DNA of 64,000 nt from Raffaelea ambrosiae. Lineage: Eukaryota > Ascomycota > Sordariomycetes > Ophiostomatales > Ophiostomataceae. Position 1 is the stretch's first letter, and each line of letters begins with the position of its first letter. The DNA is taken from positions 1,624,939 to 1,688,938 of the forward strand of contig PCDI01000001.1 in the NCBI GenBank assembly GCA_002778195.1, written 5' to 3'. Below the pieces are notes generated by a model. It searched no databases, was not told the DNA's origin, and saw only the letters and a program-made list of their open reading frames with translations. The translations under genes were made by a program, and so were the position numbers. Positions 32,309-44,494 of the stretch are shown one piece after another.

Positions 32309-33734
32309 CGCAGGGGGCAGGGAGAGAGGGAGAAACGAGGAAAAGAAGCATGGGCAAGATGGAGCTCAAAGACAAGGCGAAGGTGCATATGCACCTATTT
32401 GCTACTATGTATCTCGCAACTGTGCTGTAACGCTGCCAATTCCCAGGCTGGCGTCGAAAACGTCCATATTGAGAAAGAACACACACACACAAAAAAATAA
32501 CAAGACTTGCGGCACATGCACGCCGATCACCCTTTTTTTTTTCTATTTAATTGTGTGCCGTATATCCATCCCGCCTACGACGACTACGGTGTAGTTACGC
32601 AGAGATACCACTCGCATCTTGAATTTGCTCAGTTCTCAGTTCTTCCCTTGTCCCTAGGAGAATTTTCCTTAGTCGTATGCCGCACATAGTAGTTAGTTAA
32701 TAGTTTCTCGCAGTCTTTTACTCGTAAGATACATAGTACATTTCTTGGCCGATCGCCGGCTGGGGGCTTCTTTCTGGCGTTGCATTGTGCATGGGGCATG
32801 CTGTATTGGTGTACGATGGTACATAGCAATTCGATTCTTTTCGGTTCTCTCCTCTCTTTTTCTGTGGTTTTCTCCTTTTTTTGCGAAGATCGCTGATGGA
32901 TTCTGATGATTGCCCGAGGCATTTCCATATTCGGTAGTATCCTTTTGGTGGACAGCGTGACCCAGAGGGACGATCCCCGTGAAGGTGTTTTTTTTTTTTT
33001 TTGTGTGGTTGTCTGTGATGGTCTGACGTGATTGGGAGAGAATGAGGTTTTGTTGTACGAGCTAGTTATGGGAAACACAGTCAGAGTGTCGCGCAAAGAT
33101 ACCCTCCCAAGGCGAGAGGCAGTGTTGTGCAAAGTGTAAGGACAACTCTTGCCGATTCCATGATTCATTTCATCATTTTGAGACAGCCAAGCCATATTGG
33201 CGAGACAAAAAAAAAGGCAGCCAACCGCGGGACTGGGATCAGTAAGTGCAGGCGACATGGCAGGCGACATACGCATGCCAGCGAGGCCCATACGCGTAAT
33301 GCCCATTGCTCAGCCAGTCATGCACCAACAGTCATCGCTTCGTGCATGCAGGATACTTCGTATGTCCGTTTGTACTACGAGCATGTAAAAGAGCACGATG
33401 CACTAGGCAAACACAACGCGCACGTTGCCACCACGCAATTAAGCAGTTGATGCCGTTTGTTATCGTGATGCAACCCAATTACACAGCCGACGGGCACAGG
33501 GCACGCGGGCATCACGGGCACGCGGGCGGCATACAGCTTTGTTTGCAGAGGAGGGTGTGTGGATGGCCGCCACCGGGTTGTTTCAAAGCTTTTACAGTGA
33601 TGAGGACGGGTCGTGTACGAGCATCTTACTCGTACTATGGTGCGGTACTAGTACTATTATGTAGCGTGCAGGGTGCCAGGGTTGTTGTCCGCAGAAGGAG
33701 CTGTGTGTGGACCAAAAGGTGCGATTACGGGTGT

Positions 33735-33764
33735 AAATGCGACAAAATGCGACAAAATGCGACA
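33735..33764 (+). repeat. 10-bp tandem repeat x3
   Basis: AAATGCGACA is repeated three times in intergenic DNA, about 100 bp downstream of a TACTCGTA/ACTATGG word. Confidence 0.85.
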
Positions 33765-35615
33765 GGGCCCATGTATGGACTGGGCAACGCTGCTCATTTG
33801 GCCCAGCTCCGTTTTCCGGAAGACGAGATTGCGGGGTTGCATATGACTGAGTGAGTGACCTGTGCGTGTGCGCCCTGTGCGACCGGTGCGCGGGCGTGCG
33901 TACTTTCCGCTGACCGTTGAGATCCGGACTCGCTCGCCGTCCGTCTGCGAAACAGGGGGGAAAGGCCGCTCCGTCAGAAACGGTCGGGTATGCACCAGAG
34001 GGGGCCACCTGCTGTGCTGTTTTTGACAGGAGGATTCGGTCGGCTCTGTAAGATCAATACAGAGTAGCAAGATGCTTTGCGCACTGTTCTAGGCTAGACG
34101 ACGCCAGGATGAGCCGGATAGTGCAGGGTATTCCGGGTAGTCCAGGGTAGGGGGAGCGGGAAAACGGGCGAGAATAGAGGCCGCAGAGGAAAAAGCAAGT
34201 TCAAAAGTGGTGTCATTCTTGAAGGGGGGGGGGGGGATGGATTTCCCTTAGTTTTCGTCTGTTTGCTGTTGGCATTTTGCTCTGGATGGTTTGGTTGCTG
34301 TGGGTTTCTCATTATCTCCTTCTGGCGTGTTTGGCGTTTTGGCGTGCTTGGGGGAGTGTGGTGTGTGGTGTAAGAGAGGCAACTACTGACTGGTTCGCTC
34401 GCCCTGCTTGGCTGGCTTCCAGGCCGGGCCTGCTGCTCTCTGCCATGTTGGGTTGTTCGGCGCCGATCCGTTTTGCCTGGTGGTCCACTGGGCCTGGTCC
34501 CCTGACCTTGTGGCCTGTGGCATCTTCCGTCTGCTCCGGCCAAAACATCCAGCCCTTCGGCGATTGCAATAGTACTATGTAAGATACATACTAACGATGT
34601 AGTATCTTGCTACGCGTCCCCTTGTCTACTCCCCCTTTTGCGCTGTACAGTACTTCCGCGCTACGGCGCTCCTTCCCCGACCTGCCGCCCCTGAACAGCC
34701 AATACGACGCCCGCAAAGCCCACCGCGAAACCCACCGTCCCATCGCAGCGCCCACCGCGCCCATTCTTTTCCAACCCGCCCAAACAGCCCCAAACCGCAG
34801 TGCGCCCCCAACAGCCAAACAAACAGGCAGGACCCAGCCGGGATCCAACCAGGGACCCCCCCCAAGACCCAACCACCACCCACAGGAACATACTCGTACT
34901 ATTACTATGCAGAACAGCGCACCCTTTTCTTCACATGCCGCCAACTGCCGCCCTCCTGGCCGGCCCCGGGCTAGCGTGGCTGGCGAGACGTAGCGCATGC
35001 ACTTGCGCCATACGGACAGGTTGCAATTATGGGGCCACAGGACCTGAAGAAGCTTCTTTCTTAGTGTCTTGGTCTTTGGCCGCTGTGCTGGTCGCTCTTG
35101 CCTCTTGCGCCAGGGCGATCGTGCCACAGGCAGTGTGGCAGATGGGTATGTACATACGAGTAGTATCTTACGTATCCTCCTGCCTATCGTACCTTGGATA
35201 ACCTGGCATGGCCCTCAATCGCACTAACTGGCCCGCTGAGTCGCCCCTTCCTTTCCTGTTGCATCAAATTTTTAGTCAGAGCCTCTGTGCACCTGACTGT
35301 GCAGCGCGGCCAGCGAGCCAGTATGACCAGCCCGTATTAACTACCAGCACCGTACAGGCGGATTGAGCGGTCGCCGTTCTTGTCGTCGTCTCGTCGCCCA
35401 CGCGCACCGGCCGCCCTCCAACGTCACCCCCCTTTCCTCTGCTTCCCCCCCCAATTGCCAACCCCCAAAGCCACAACCCCCCAAACACAACCCCGGCTTC
35501 CGAGATCCAGCTTTTCTTTTTGTGTCATTTTTTGGAGAACCCGTTCTTTATCTCTCCCTTTTTTTAAACTCACCTCGTTATCTTATTCTGACTTGATGTT
35601 GTAATTCCAGCAGAC

Positions 35616-36180
35616 GTGACAGGACAGCGAGCGATTTGCAAACGGGAAGGATTTTCACTTTTTTCTTCGTCTCTCTCGTTTGTCTCTCGCCAGTCTCTGT
35701 TGTCTCCTCCCACAGTCTTTTCCCCCTCTCTCTTTTTTTTTGATCGTCGTGGAGTCCATTTTTACTGGGTCTTCATTTTTCCTCTTTTTTTTTCGCTGTC
35801 GTTTTTACCCTTTCCGGTTGCCTTTGGTTTCTGGTACACTTTTTCTTCCTTTGTACCCTTTTTCCCTTTCTCGCACTCTTTCTCTCTTGCTGCCTCGTTG
35901 CGATTTTTCTCTTTTTTTTCTTTTCTCCCTTTTTTTCTTTCTTTTCTTCTTTTCTTATCCCACCCATCCATAGACGAGCCGACCAGCTCTGCCAGACTGG
36001 TCCCTTGTTCTTTTTAACAACGCATTTTTTTCATTCTTCTTCGCTCCTTCAGAATCAGTTGTTCGCACACGCTCTCGGGGAGCCCGCCGCCTGTTCTCTC
36101 CCTCGCCCGTCTTCTCGCCCATCTCTGACCGAACTACCCCCCCTCCCCTCCTCCTCCTCCTCCTCCTCCTCCGATCCATG
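35616..36180 (+). promoter_or_regulatory. pyrimidine-rich leader of the FN3 gene
   Basis: Long T/C-rich blocks (35640-35960) and a (CTC)n run at 36147-36172 precede the start codon at 36203. An ATG at 36178 in another frame opens a short upstream reading frame that overlaps the gene start, which may reduce initiation at the main ATG. The transcription start is not visible. Confidence 0.5.
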
Positions 36181-36202
36181 TGTCCGTCTCTGCCGCCACC
36201 GA

Positions 36203-39200
36203 ATGCCAGCTCCTCGCCACGACATGTTATGGGCTACATGGTCCCTGCCGCCGCTGGTCTCTACGCTGGTCCTCTGCTCAGCCATCATCGCCATCTGGGC
36301 TGCTGATCCCAAAGTCACCCGCCTCAATCTGCTCTCCGTCCTCGCCTGTGCCATCTTCACCCTTTCTCTCGCTCCCGAGCGCGCTTCCGCCGTCTTCGAC
36401 ACCCTCCGCAGTCTCGTCTCCGCTGTTGCCACAAACTTCAACCTCGCCGGCCTCGATGGACTCGCCTTAGCCAATGCCAATATGATTGTGAGCGGCGCGG
36501 CGCTCATCTGGTACGTCCCCTCCTTCTATGCGCATGCGTCGTTCTACGCCGTTCCCGGTCTTCCTCCGACGTTGTGCCTGCGTGGCCATTGGCACCCGCG
36601 GAGACCCTCTGCGGCTGTGCCGGAGAACGGTGCGGACCAGCAAATAGCTCGGAATTGGTCCGAAAGCCGCGGATTGGCTTGGCTTCTCTTTTCTTTTTTT
36701 GCCTTAATTTTTTGTCTACTGTCTTCCTGCGACTGCCTACTTTCTAACCCCCGGTGTCTCAATAGGCTGCTTCGCCGAGCTGTGCAGACGCTGTGGAAGC
36801 CTGTCCCCGAACTCATCAACATCCTTGGAGTCGAAGTGCCCGTCCCGCCCGATGTTTCCCTGACTGCCATTGGCGTCGACAAGGCAACAATCACCTGGAC
36901 ACGCCCGCCCGCCAACCGCCCCGTGGAAAAATACATCATTCAGGTGAATGGAGTCAACGGTAAGCGTTCCATTTGGAGTCATTGCATGTGTTCTTTTGGT
37001 CGATGTGGGGGGGTAGGGGGGGTCGGATTGGCCAGCCTTTGGCAGCCTGGAAAGGGAGACGGAGCCCCGATGTCTTCCGGTAGCCCCTGCCATGAGAGGG
37101 AAGATGGCAAAAGAGGACTAATTTTTGTTGTGCTTCCAAGTTGGTGAATCGGCTACCAGCCACGACACCTTCATCACCGTCTCGGGCCTGAAGCCAAATC
37201 ACTTCTACAACGTTCGCATCATCGCAGTCGGATCCAACAGCTTCCAGGCGGGCAGTCGCGTCCTGCGCTTGCGCACCTTCGGCTCCGATGGCCGACCTCG
37301 GCTTGGCAGCTCGCGCCTACCCTCGGGCTTCACCCTGACGACGCCGAGCTCTAGAAGGACCTCGGATGCCACCGGCGGTGACGAAAATGGCACGACGAAG
37401 CAGTTTGTCACGTCCACGTTCGGCGTGGCACAGCCGATTTCCCTCGACGGATCGTCATCGATGAGCAGAGACGGCAGTTCAGCCGCTTCTCTGGCCCCGT
37501 CTTCGCGCAGAAACACGGTCAACCGAAGACACTCGCCATCCACGACCAGCCTCGACCAGCAGCACAATCTGCAGCAGTCTCTCGGCCTCCCGGTGGCGGC
37601 GGAGAGGGGTGTCACGCCAACCGAAGCCCAGATGGCCGAGCTGAATCAGCGGTATTTGACTCTGCGCCAGGAGACGGAGGAGACGACGGCACTGATACGC
37701 AAAGAGGAAGAGGACATCAAGCAGCTCGTGAGCGAGTTAGAAAAGGAGAAGCAGGCGAAGCGAAAAGAACACAAATGCAAAGAGAGCCAGACGGAGAAGC
37801 TCAGGCGCGAGCAGGGCGCAACAGAGCGCGCCATGCGAGCGGCCAACCAGCGACGGACCCAGAAGGAGAAGAGACTGAAGGAAAAGAGCGCGGAGCTGAA
37901 CCGCCTCCACGAGAACATTGCCAAGTGGGACGAGTCCATCAGGGAGATGCACGAGGAGCAGCAAAAGTACAACCAGCAGAGAACCGAGCTAGACGAGGAA
38001 CACGAGAAGAGAACCAACAAACTGCGCGAGAACAACACGGAGGCACAGGCCGAGTGCGCACGCCTCGAGGCAGAGCTGAGAGAGAAGCGGCAGCAGGTGA
38101 AGCGACTGGAAGAAGAGAGGAAAACCAAGGTGAACACCAGCACGGGAGACGACGCGGAGTATCGTGCTAGCATCATCGCGATGCGCAAGGCGTGTCAGCG
38201 TAAGGAACTTGACTACCGCAACCAGCTTCTGCACGAGAACAGGAGACAACAGGGGCTGGACTCGCACATGCAGATTCTGGCGACGCAGTTGCAGCACATC
38301 CCGCAGGCCACGTACAACCCCTACAACACAGTCGGCGCAATGGCGGCCGTGAGCACGGCCACCGCGGCCAGCGCCATCGCCGCGGTAGACGGCGTCGGCG
38401 CCCTCGTCTCAGCCGCCCAGCTGAATGCAGCCGGCGGTGCCGCGGGTGGCGGCGCAGCCAACACGGTGGTCGGCGCAGCCGGCGGCTTCAGCCCGATCGG
38501 CGCGGCTAGCCCCCCGAACCTGCCTTCGTTTGACTTTGACCCGGTCGTCCAGAACCAGCTTAAGCGGCGCAGCCGGGCCAGCAACTCCATGTCAAGCGTG
38601 GCCGCCCCTTCGCCGGCTCCGCCATACTCGCTCGTCGATGTGTCGGGCATGCCGCCCTCCACGACTCCGCCGTATGTCCCTGCCGTGCGGCCCGCAACGC
38701 AGTCCAGCTTCTTGACGGGGCCGTTCATGGGCCCGCCTGCGGACCATCCCGGCCCCGAGGAGAACGGGTTCAAGGCGCTCGCTATGGGTGCGCCGCTGAG
38801 TCCGTCCGCCACGTCGCTTCTGCCCTCGAACATCTTCAACGACGACGACCCGCCGAGCCCGGCTTCCAATGTACCCCCCATGCAGAGCCCGTTCGTGCCG
38901 GCGCACACGGGATCGCCCGATATTCTCAGCAACCTGAACATGACCAGCACAAATGGCAGCAACGGCAGTGGTAGCAACAGCAACAGCAACAGCAACAGCC
39001 ATAGCAATAGCATTAGCAACAGCAACAGCAACAGTATCGGCACCGGCAATGGCAATGGGCTCGCAGGCAGCACTGCGGTCCCGTCGCTGCTCAACAACGA
39101 CCCGCAGTCGCCGGCAACCTCGAGCCGGTCTATGAGCATGCTGTCCAGTCCACGCGACTCTTCGCAGAACCTGCCTTTCCCGCCCTACGCTGTCGACACA

Positions 39201-40868
39201 TCCGTCGATGGGCGGTCGCTCCACGGAGGTCTTCCGTCACCCATCGCCTCTCCTATCGCGGGCCAGCCTCCCAGCAGCACGCGGTTCGGGGGCATCTTTT
39301 CGTTCCCACGCTCGCGTGGTGTTGCGAAGACGCTGGACGACGGTGGCCCGACTCTTGGATCCCTCAAGCATGGACAGAGCCAGTCCTTTCCCCGCCAAGC
39401 CGAAGAAGCCGAGTTTGCGAACAGCTTTGCTGCTAACAAGAGCCGACGCATTAGTCTTTCGTCGTGGAGCATGTTCAACAGAAGCTCCGCTGCTGGCGGG
39501 GTGCTGACCGAGAACGAGCTGACAGCGGCCGCGATTTTTAACAAGAGCAGCGGCTTCTCGGCCCGGAACCTCTTTCCCTTTGGTGGCTCGCGAGCGCTGG
39601 GGGGCACCGCTTTTGCAGATCGCATGCCCAGCAGTCCCCGGCCGGCGTCCATGGCGTCTGCGGATATGCCGCGTCCTTCGACCGACAGCGGCTCGATTTG
39701 GGGTCCGCCAGGCGACGGCGCAGCGGTCAATGCCTCTGCTGCGGCTGCTGCGGCGCTGGGCAAGACCAACCGCCTCTGGCCTCCGGACCATGCATGGTCT
39801 AGGAACGCATCCCGGCGGCCATCGCTGCACGGATCGCCCTCAGCGCTCAAGACCAATCTTGCCTCGGCCGAAGACGAAATTCTCGACGAGACGGAGCTGC
39901 TGAATCCAGAGGCGTCGCCCAGCCAGGTGGGCGTTATTGGAAGCCGGCCACCAGCGTCGAGCAAGAAGACCGCAGCCGCGTCCTTAGGTAAGGCCTTGAA
40001 CCCGGCAGCGCCTACCTTTATGGCCAGCATTTTCCGTCCCAAGACGGACAAAGACAAGGAAAATGTCAAGGACAAGGACCACAAGGATAAGGAGAAGGAG
40101 AAGGACAAGCCCAAAGGCAAGGATAAGACCAAGGACAAGGGCAAAGGCCGCGATAAGGACAAGGACAAGGACAAGGACGCCAAGGACAAAGACAGCAAAG
40201 ACAAGGACCGGGGCGAGACGCCAGTCCCAGACACGCCCGTGACGACGCATGCCACGATGCACGTTCCCAGTCTCGTGGTCGAGGAATCGTCGCCGATGAA
40301 TCCGCGGATGTCGCGGGACGGGCACTCGATCCACACGCAGACGACGGTGTCGGAGTCGCGGGATTCGCTGGACTACACGATTTCGAACACGACCTCGGAG
40401 CCCAACAGCGTCGGGGTGCTGTCGTCGTCCAAGGATAGCGAGAACGCACTGCTCAAGCTGTTTCGTAAGGAGAGCGCCGGCAAGCTCAGCTTCACGAGGC
40501 GCATCGGACGGGCTAAGGGGCCGGGCAGCAGCAACGCCAACTCGGACCGGAACCTGTCGGCGGCGGAGCGGTCGAGTTTCGAGGACATTGGCGACGAGTC
40601 GGGGTCTGGACGCGGCGGGGTCCCGAGCGGCATGGAGAGCGTGACGAGCAGTCCCTCGCTGGGGCCGTCCAAGTCGCGCGAAAAGGTGGAGAGCAAGCTC
40701 CGGGCGTCGGGCTCGTGGTTCTCGATCAAGAAGAACCGCCGCGAGAAAGAGAGCCTGGAGATTGAGCGGGAGCGGTCCTTGGAGGCGGAGTCTGCGGCGT
40801 CTGCGGTGTCTGCGGCGGTGACGGAAGAGGGTGAAACGAAGGCTACTGCCACTGCTACGAGCGCTTAG
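36203..40868 (+). CDS. membrane-anchored fibronectin-III / coiled-coil protein
   Basis: The exons are 36203-36510, 36766-36959 and 37141-40868, encoding 1409 residues (1402 if the ATG at 36224 is used). Donors are GTACGT and GTAAGC; branch sites are CTAAC and ACTAAT. The N-terminus has hydrophobic segments near 17-34, 41-55 and 85-102. A fibronectin type III fold follows (about 122-212, with PPDVSLTAIGVDKATITWTR and TVSGLKPNHFYNVRI). Then comes a long Glu/Lys/Gln coiled coil (about 326-550), then a low-complexity tail with Ser/Asn repeats and a Lys-Asp repeat (about 1138-1190). Proteins of this layout are conserved in filamentous ascomycetes, but I know of no established function. The first intron is 255 bp, lacks stops and is a multiple of three. 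A scaffold or tether role is only inference. Confidence 0.8.
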
Positions 40869-41848
40869 GGTGGGTCAGGCTGTGACGATAGTTTACACGA
40901 TTCTCTCAATTCGGATGGTTCGGTCATGTTGTGAGATGCTACGGGAGGCTATGATGGATTGGGTACTTTCGGGGGAGTGGTTCGGGTTCTTCTCGTGCTT
41001 CTAGTAGGTTGGTTGGTTCACACACGCTTCTTATGCTTCTGGTGCTTCATCTAGTTCTTCTGCTGTTGAACAGAAGAGAAGAGCTTCCTTGATGCATCGA
41101 ACGGGGCTTTTCAATTGGGGAAGGTCGTCTGCGTGGGCAACAAAGCAAACAATACTCTTCATTGCAATGCAAAAAAAAGTGTAAAACAAGACTTGCGGAA
41201 ATGGGGTGAAGACATGTTTGATCTCTGAAGACGGGAGACTGGTCAAGTACCAAGTAGTTGTGACGTTCAGATGCTGACACAGCAGGGACGGGTGATCACT
41301 ACGAGGTAACTGGTTATTGTGAAAGTCAGGCAAGTGTGCTGTGCAGAGTAGACCCCCAAAACGGCAGGCGGTCAAGGGGTGCCCGCGGTGGTTTGAGCAC
41401 AATAAAGTATTACTATGCAAGCTGTGGGTGTGGGTCGATTGTGGTCGAGCCGCTCCTTCCTCCGAAAGAGAGCTCCCCCCCTGTGTTTCTTCTTCGCTCT
41501 TTTCGCCTTTTCCCCACCTCTCTCTATTACAGGCACATATTTGTAGAAAGCCAAAGAACATTGCTCGATTGGTAAAACGGAGCACACGAGGAGAGAAAGT
41601 CTGTGTGGGAAATCCCTGTCCGTCGGTCTGTTGTCCGTAGATTTCCATCGAATGGTTCGAAAGAGAAAAAAGTGTGCTTGCTTCTTTTCGGGCAGGAGAG
41701 CCAAGCAAGCAACAGACAGCACCTTTCTAAAGACCGACACAAAAATCGGTCCCGCTTCTTTTTTAACCCCCCCCCCCCCCCCCCAAAAACCGAACGACAT
41801 CTGACACCATTTTTTGGGGGGCAGCTCTCTCCGCGAACAACGGCGACG

Positions 41849-41880
<32 letters not shown>

Positions 41881-41965
41881 AACGGCTACTACCACCTCTC
41901 GACTCCGCCGATCGCACCCCTTTTGCAGCCTCTCTCTCTCTTCTCTCTCGCATCTCCCTCCCCTT
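40869..41965. other. intergenic region between the FN3 gene and CMC1
   Basis: These 1.1 kb include the CMC1 promoter. They hold an 18-C tract (41767-41784) and a GAC/AAC trinucleotide tract (41840-41884). I see no gene. Confidence 0.65.
41767..41784 (-). repeat. poly-C tract (18 C), G-run on the minus strand
   Basis: An uninterrupted run of 18 C lies about 180 bp upstream of the CMC1 start codon, in the likely promoter or leader. Confidence 0.9.
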
Positions 41966-42725
41966 ATGGCCACCATGGCTGTCGACCCTTCGTCGTCTGC
42001 AGCGGCCGGCCCGACTGGCGGCAGCAGCAGCAGCAGCAGCAGCAGTGGCAGCCGTCCGGCTCCGCCCGGCCCTCTCCCCATGCCGTCGCACAATCCGCTG
42101 CCGCTGTCGGCGTCGCAAGAAGCCCAGGTCCGGGAGCTGCATTTTGAGCGTGTGCGGCAGCAATGCCAAGCCGAGATCAAAGGTGAGCCCAAGAAGGCAG
42201 GTGTCGACGGGGGAGGAGACGGCCAAGACCATCCTTGAGGGTTCCCCTGTTTTGTCTGTCTGCTGCGCAATCTGCGCAGTCTGCGCAGTCTGCGCGGTCT
42301 GCCTCGCGACGCGGGTGCTAACCTGGGCAGCCTTTGCCGACTGCGCCATTGGCCGCACCTTTTCCGTCGTCTTCAAGTGCCGCGACAAGAACCACGCGAT
42401 GAACGCCTGCCTCAAGAGCCACGCCACCCCCGAGGCCTTTGACGCCGCCCGCGAAGAGTGGTTTGCCCGCCGCGCCGAGCGCGCCGCCGAGCGGCACCAA
42501 AAGGCGCTGCGCAAGGCGGAGCAGGAAAAGCTGATCCGGGCGTGGTGGGGCCTGGAGAACCAAGACGGCTCGACGCCGAGCGGCTTCGAGGACATCCAGG
42601 CGAAGCGGCGGCGGCGGGAGGCCGAGAACATGCACAAGCCGGAGCGGATCGGGGGGTTTCCGGCCAAGGACCGGCCGCGGTTTGACGACAGCGCGGCGGA
42701 GGCGCCGGGAGAAGGGAAGAAGTGA
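41966..42725 (+). CDS. CMC1: twin-CX9C protein, COX assembly factor Cmc1-like
   Basis: The exons are 41966-42182 and 42331-42725, encoding 203 residues. The 148-bp intron starts GTGAGC and ends GGGCAG with branch GCTAAC. Splicing joins CQAEIK to AFADC, completing the first CX9C pair (Cys67, Cys77). The second pair is CRDKNHAMNAC (Cys89, Cys99). Twin-CX9C proteins fold by disulfide relay (Mia40) in the mitochondrial intermembrane space, and Cmc1 helps cytochrome c oxidase assembly. The FADCA...VVFKCRDK...MNACL pattern fits Cmc1 best. The Ser/Pro-rich N-terminus and Arg/Glu-rich C-terminal half (EEWFARRAERAAERH) make it larger than the yeast protein of 111 residues. A second ATG at 41975 has better context (CCACC) and would remove three residues. 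Confidence 0.85.
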
Positions 42726-43222
42726 CGCGGAGAAGACGACCAACGACGACGACAAAGAAGGAGGAGAAACGGATGCATGACGTGTTTATGTCTTTTTTTT
42801 TTTTTGAAACTCGGCGCATGGAAAAAAAACCTGGGAGGGGAAGAGCATATATGCCTATTGTTTTTCTGCGTGTGTTCACGGCGTTCGGATGGAGAGGGAC
42901 AGAAGAAAGAAAAAAAAGAAAAAAAAAGGCCCTCCTCTTTGTATGATGCTACTCTTGGATGGGGGGCTTTCTTTTCCCTTTCTCTGCTATGTTCTGTCTT
43001 TCTCTTTTCATTTGATAGACATCTTTCATTCTCGCTTCTCTTGTATACTACACAACCATTCCTGACAAAGTATATATATATATCTATCTCTACAAAAAAA
43101 AAAAACATCGTATGCAAAAGATCATGAGCCAATACAAGACAAACTTTGTGTGCATGTGTATCGTAAAGCCAAAGAAAAAAAAGAAAAAAAAAAACAAGAC
43201 TTCCCCCCCTCCAAACGGATCC
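42726..43222. other. convergent 3' region between CMC1 and the oxidase gene
   Basis: These 497 bp are A/T-rich with poly-A and poly-T runs and a (TA)n stretch near 43073-43081. I see no gene. Confidence 0.75.
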
Positions 43223-44494
43223 CTACAACTTGGCCGAGGCCGTCGTCCCCAGCGCCGCCGTCACCAGCTCCGCCACCGCGCCCGCGACGCCCCACGAGAT
43301 CTCGTACCCCCGGCCGCCCACGCCGTACGCGTGCACCACCACGCCTTCGTTCTTGCGCAGGTCGTGGTCCTCCACCGTCACCCGCTCCGCCTCCAGCCGC
43401 ATGCCGCCCTTGCGCGTCGGCCGCCGGCCCACCACGTCGGCAATGACGTCAAACCCAAAGTCCGCGGCGCCGGCCGCCGTCGGCGACGCGCCGGCCAGCA
43501 CCGGGGGGTACGTCGCCGCAAACGACGACAGCAGCTTGGCCCGCGTGGCCGCCGACGGCTGGGCGTCCCAGTTGTCCGGCTCCTTGGTGCCGCCGATGAT
43601 GGTGCCGCCGTCAAAGAACCGCGGCACGCTGAACGTCCACGACCCGTCGGCGTTTTGCCGCGTCACCGTGGCGTCGCACCGGTTGCGCACCAGGCACGTC
43701 TGGCCGCGCGTGACAAACATGGCCGGGTCGTCGCCGAAGCCGTTGCCGGAGCAGTTGACCACCACCGGAAAGCCGGCCAGCAAGAGCTCGGACGGGTCTC
43801 TCAGTTCCTTTTTCAGCACGTGGCCCCCCAGCGCCGAGATGCGCCGCATGAGAAAGGCGCAGTAGACCATGGGGTTGACGCACCACGTGCGGTAGGTGTA
43901 CCCCAGCGTGACCCGGCCGTCGGCCGGGAAGAGCGCGGCGTCGGCGCCCGGGTCGAGCACGCGGAAGCCCAGGTCCAGGTCGGCGTCGTGGAAGCCGAGG
44001 GCGCGCTGCACGGCCGGGTCGGACACGCGGGTGTACTCGGGCCCCGGCGCCTCGAGCAGCTCGATGCCCGGCAGGAACGTGATGCCGGCCTCGGGGTAGC
44101 GCGCGCTGGTGGCTTGCATGTGCCGGAACGTGGCCAGCGCGAAGCCGTGGTCGCGCTCCGCCGCCTCCGCCGCCGCCGAGCCGTCGGGAACCCAGAGCAC
44201 CCAGCGGTTGTGCGCGCCGCCCCACGGCGACGTGAAGTTGATGTTGGCCTTGGCGTCAAAGAAAAACGTCTCAGCCGGCGCGGGGAAGTCGCGCGCGACC
44301 ACGGTGACGTCGAGGGCATGGCGCTGCTGGTCCTCCTCGAGCAGCCGGAGGGCCGCGCTGAGGCCGGTGATGCCGGCGCTGGAAGGGGGGGGGGTATGTG
44401 TGTCAGCGGCAGCGACGAATCAATTGGCTCCCGGTTGGCTCTCGGTTGGTCCTCATCGATTGACTTACCCGATGACGGCGACCTTGACGGGCAT
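43223..44494 (-). CDS. DAO: D-amino-acid oxidase (FAD, peroxisomal)
   Basis: The exons are 44494-44469 (26 bp) and 44378-43223, encoding 393 residues. The 90-bp intron starts GTAAGT and ends TTCCAG with branch CTGAC. Splicing creates the FAD-binding start VAVIGAGITGLSAALRLL, whose GxGxxG (9-14) would otherwise be missing. The enzyme oxidises D-amino acids to 2-oxo acids, ammonia and hydrogen peroxide. Other family blocks are NFTSPWGGAHNRW, VVVNCSGNGF, GGTIIGGTKEPDNW and the signature YGVGGRGYEISWG near the C-terminus. The chain ends in AKL, an accepted type-1 peroxisomal signal, which fits the known location. D-aspartate oxidase is a close relative and cannot be excluded from sequence reading alone. 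Confidence 0.92.

Larger units (their letters stand above)
30691..35615. other. intergenic region, about 4.9 kb
   Basis: I see no supported gene. The first 650 bp after LYS1 are A-rich and contain GAGCACACAA repeats and an 18-A run near 31276. The rest holds a 20-G tract, a 10-bp tandem repeat and the densest cluster of the ACATAGTA, GTATCTTAC and TACTCGTA words. Overlapping frames on both strands near 34100-35100 show no domains. Confidence 0.6.

Noticed and set aside
34800..34860. Minus-strand GGTTGGATCCCGG resembling a tRNA B box
   Set aside because: One key base is wrong, and no matching A box, acceptor stem or anticodon arm can be built around it.
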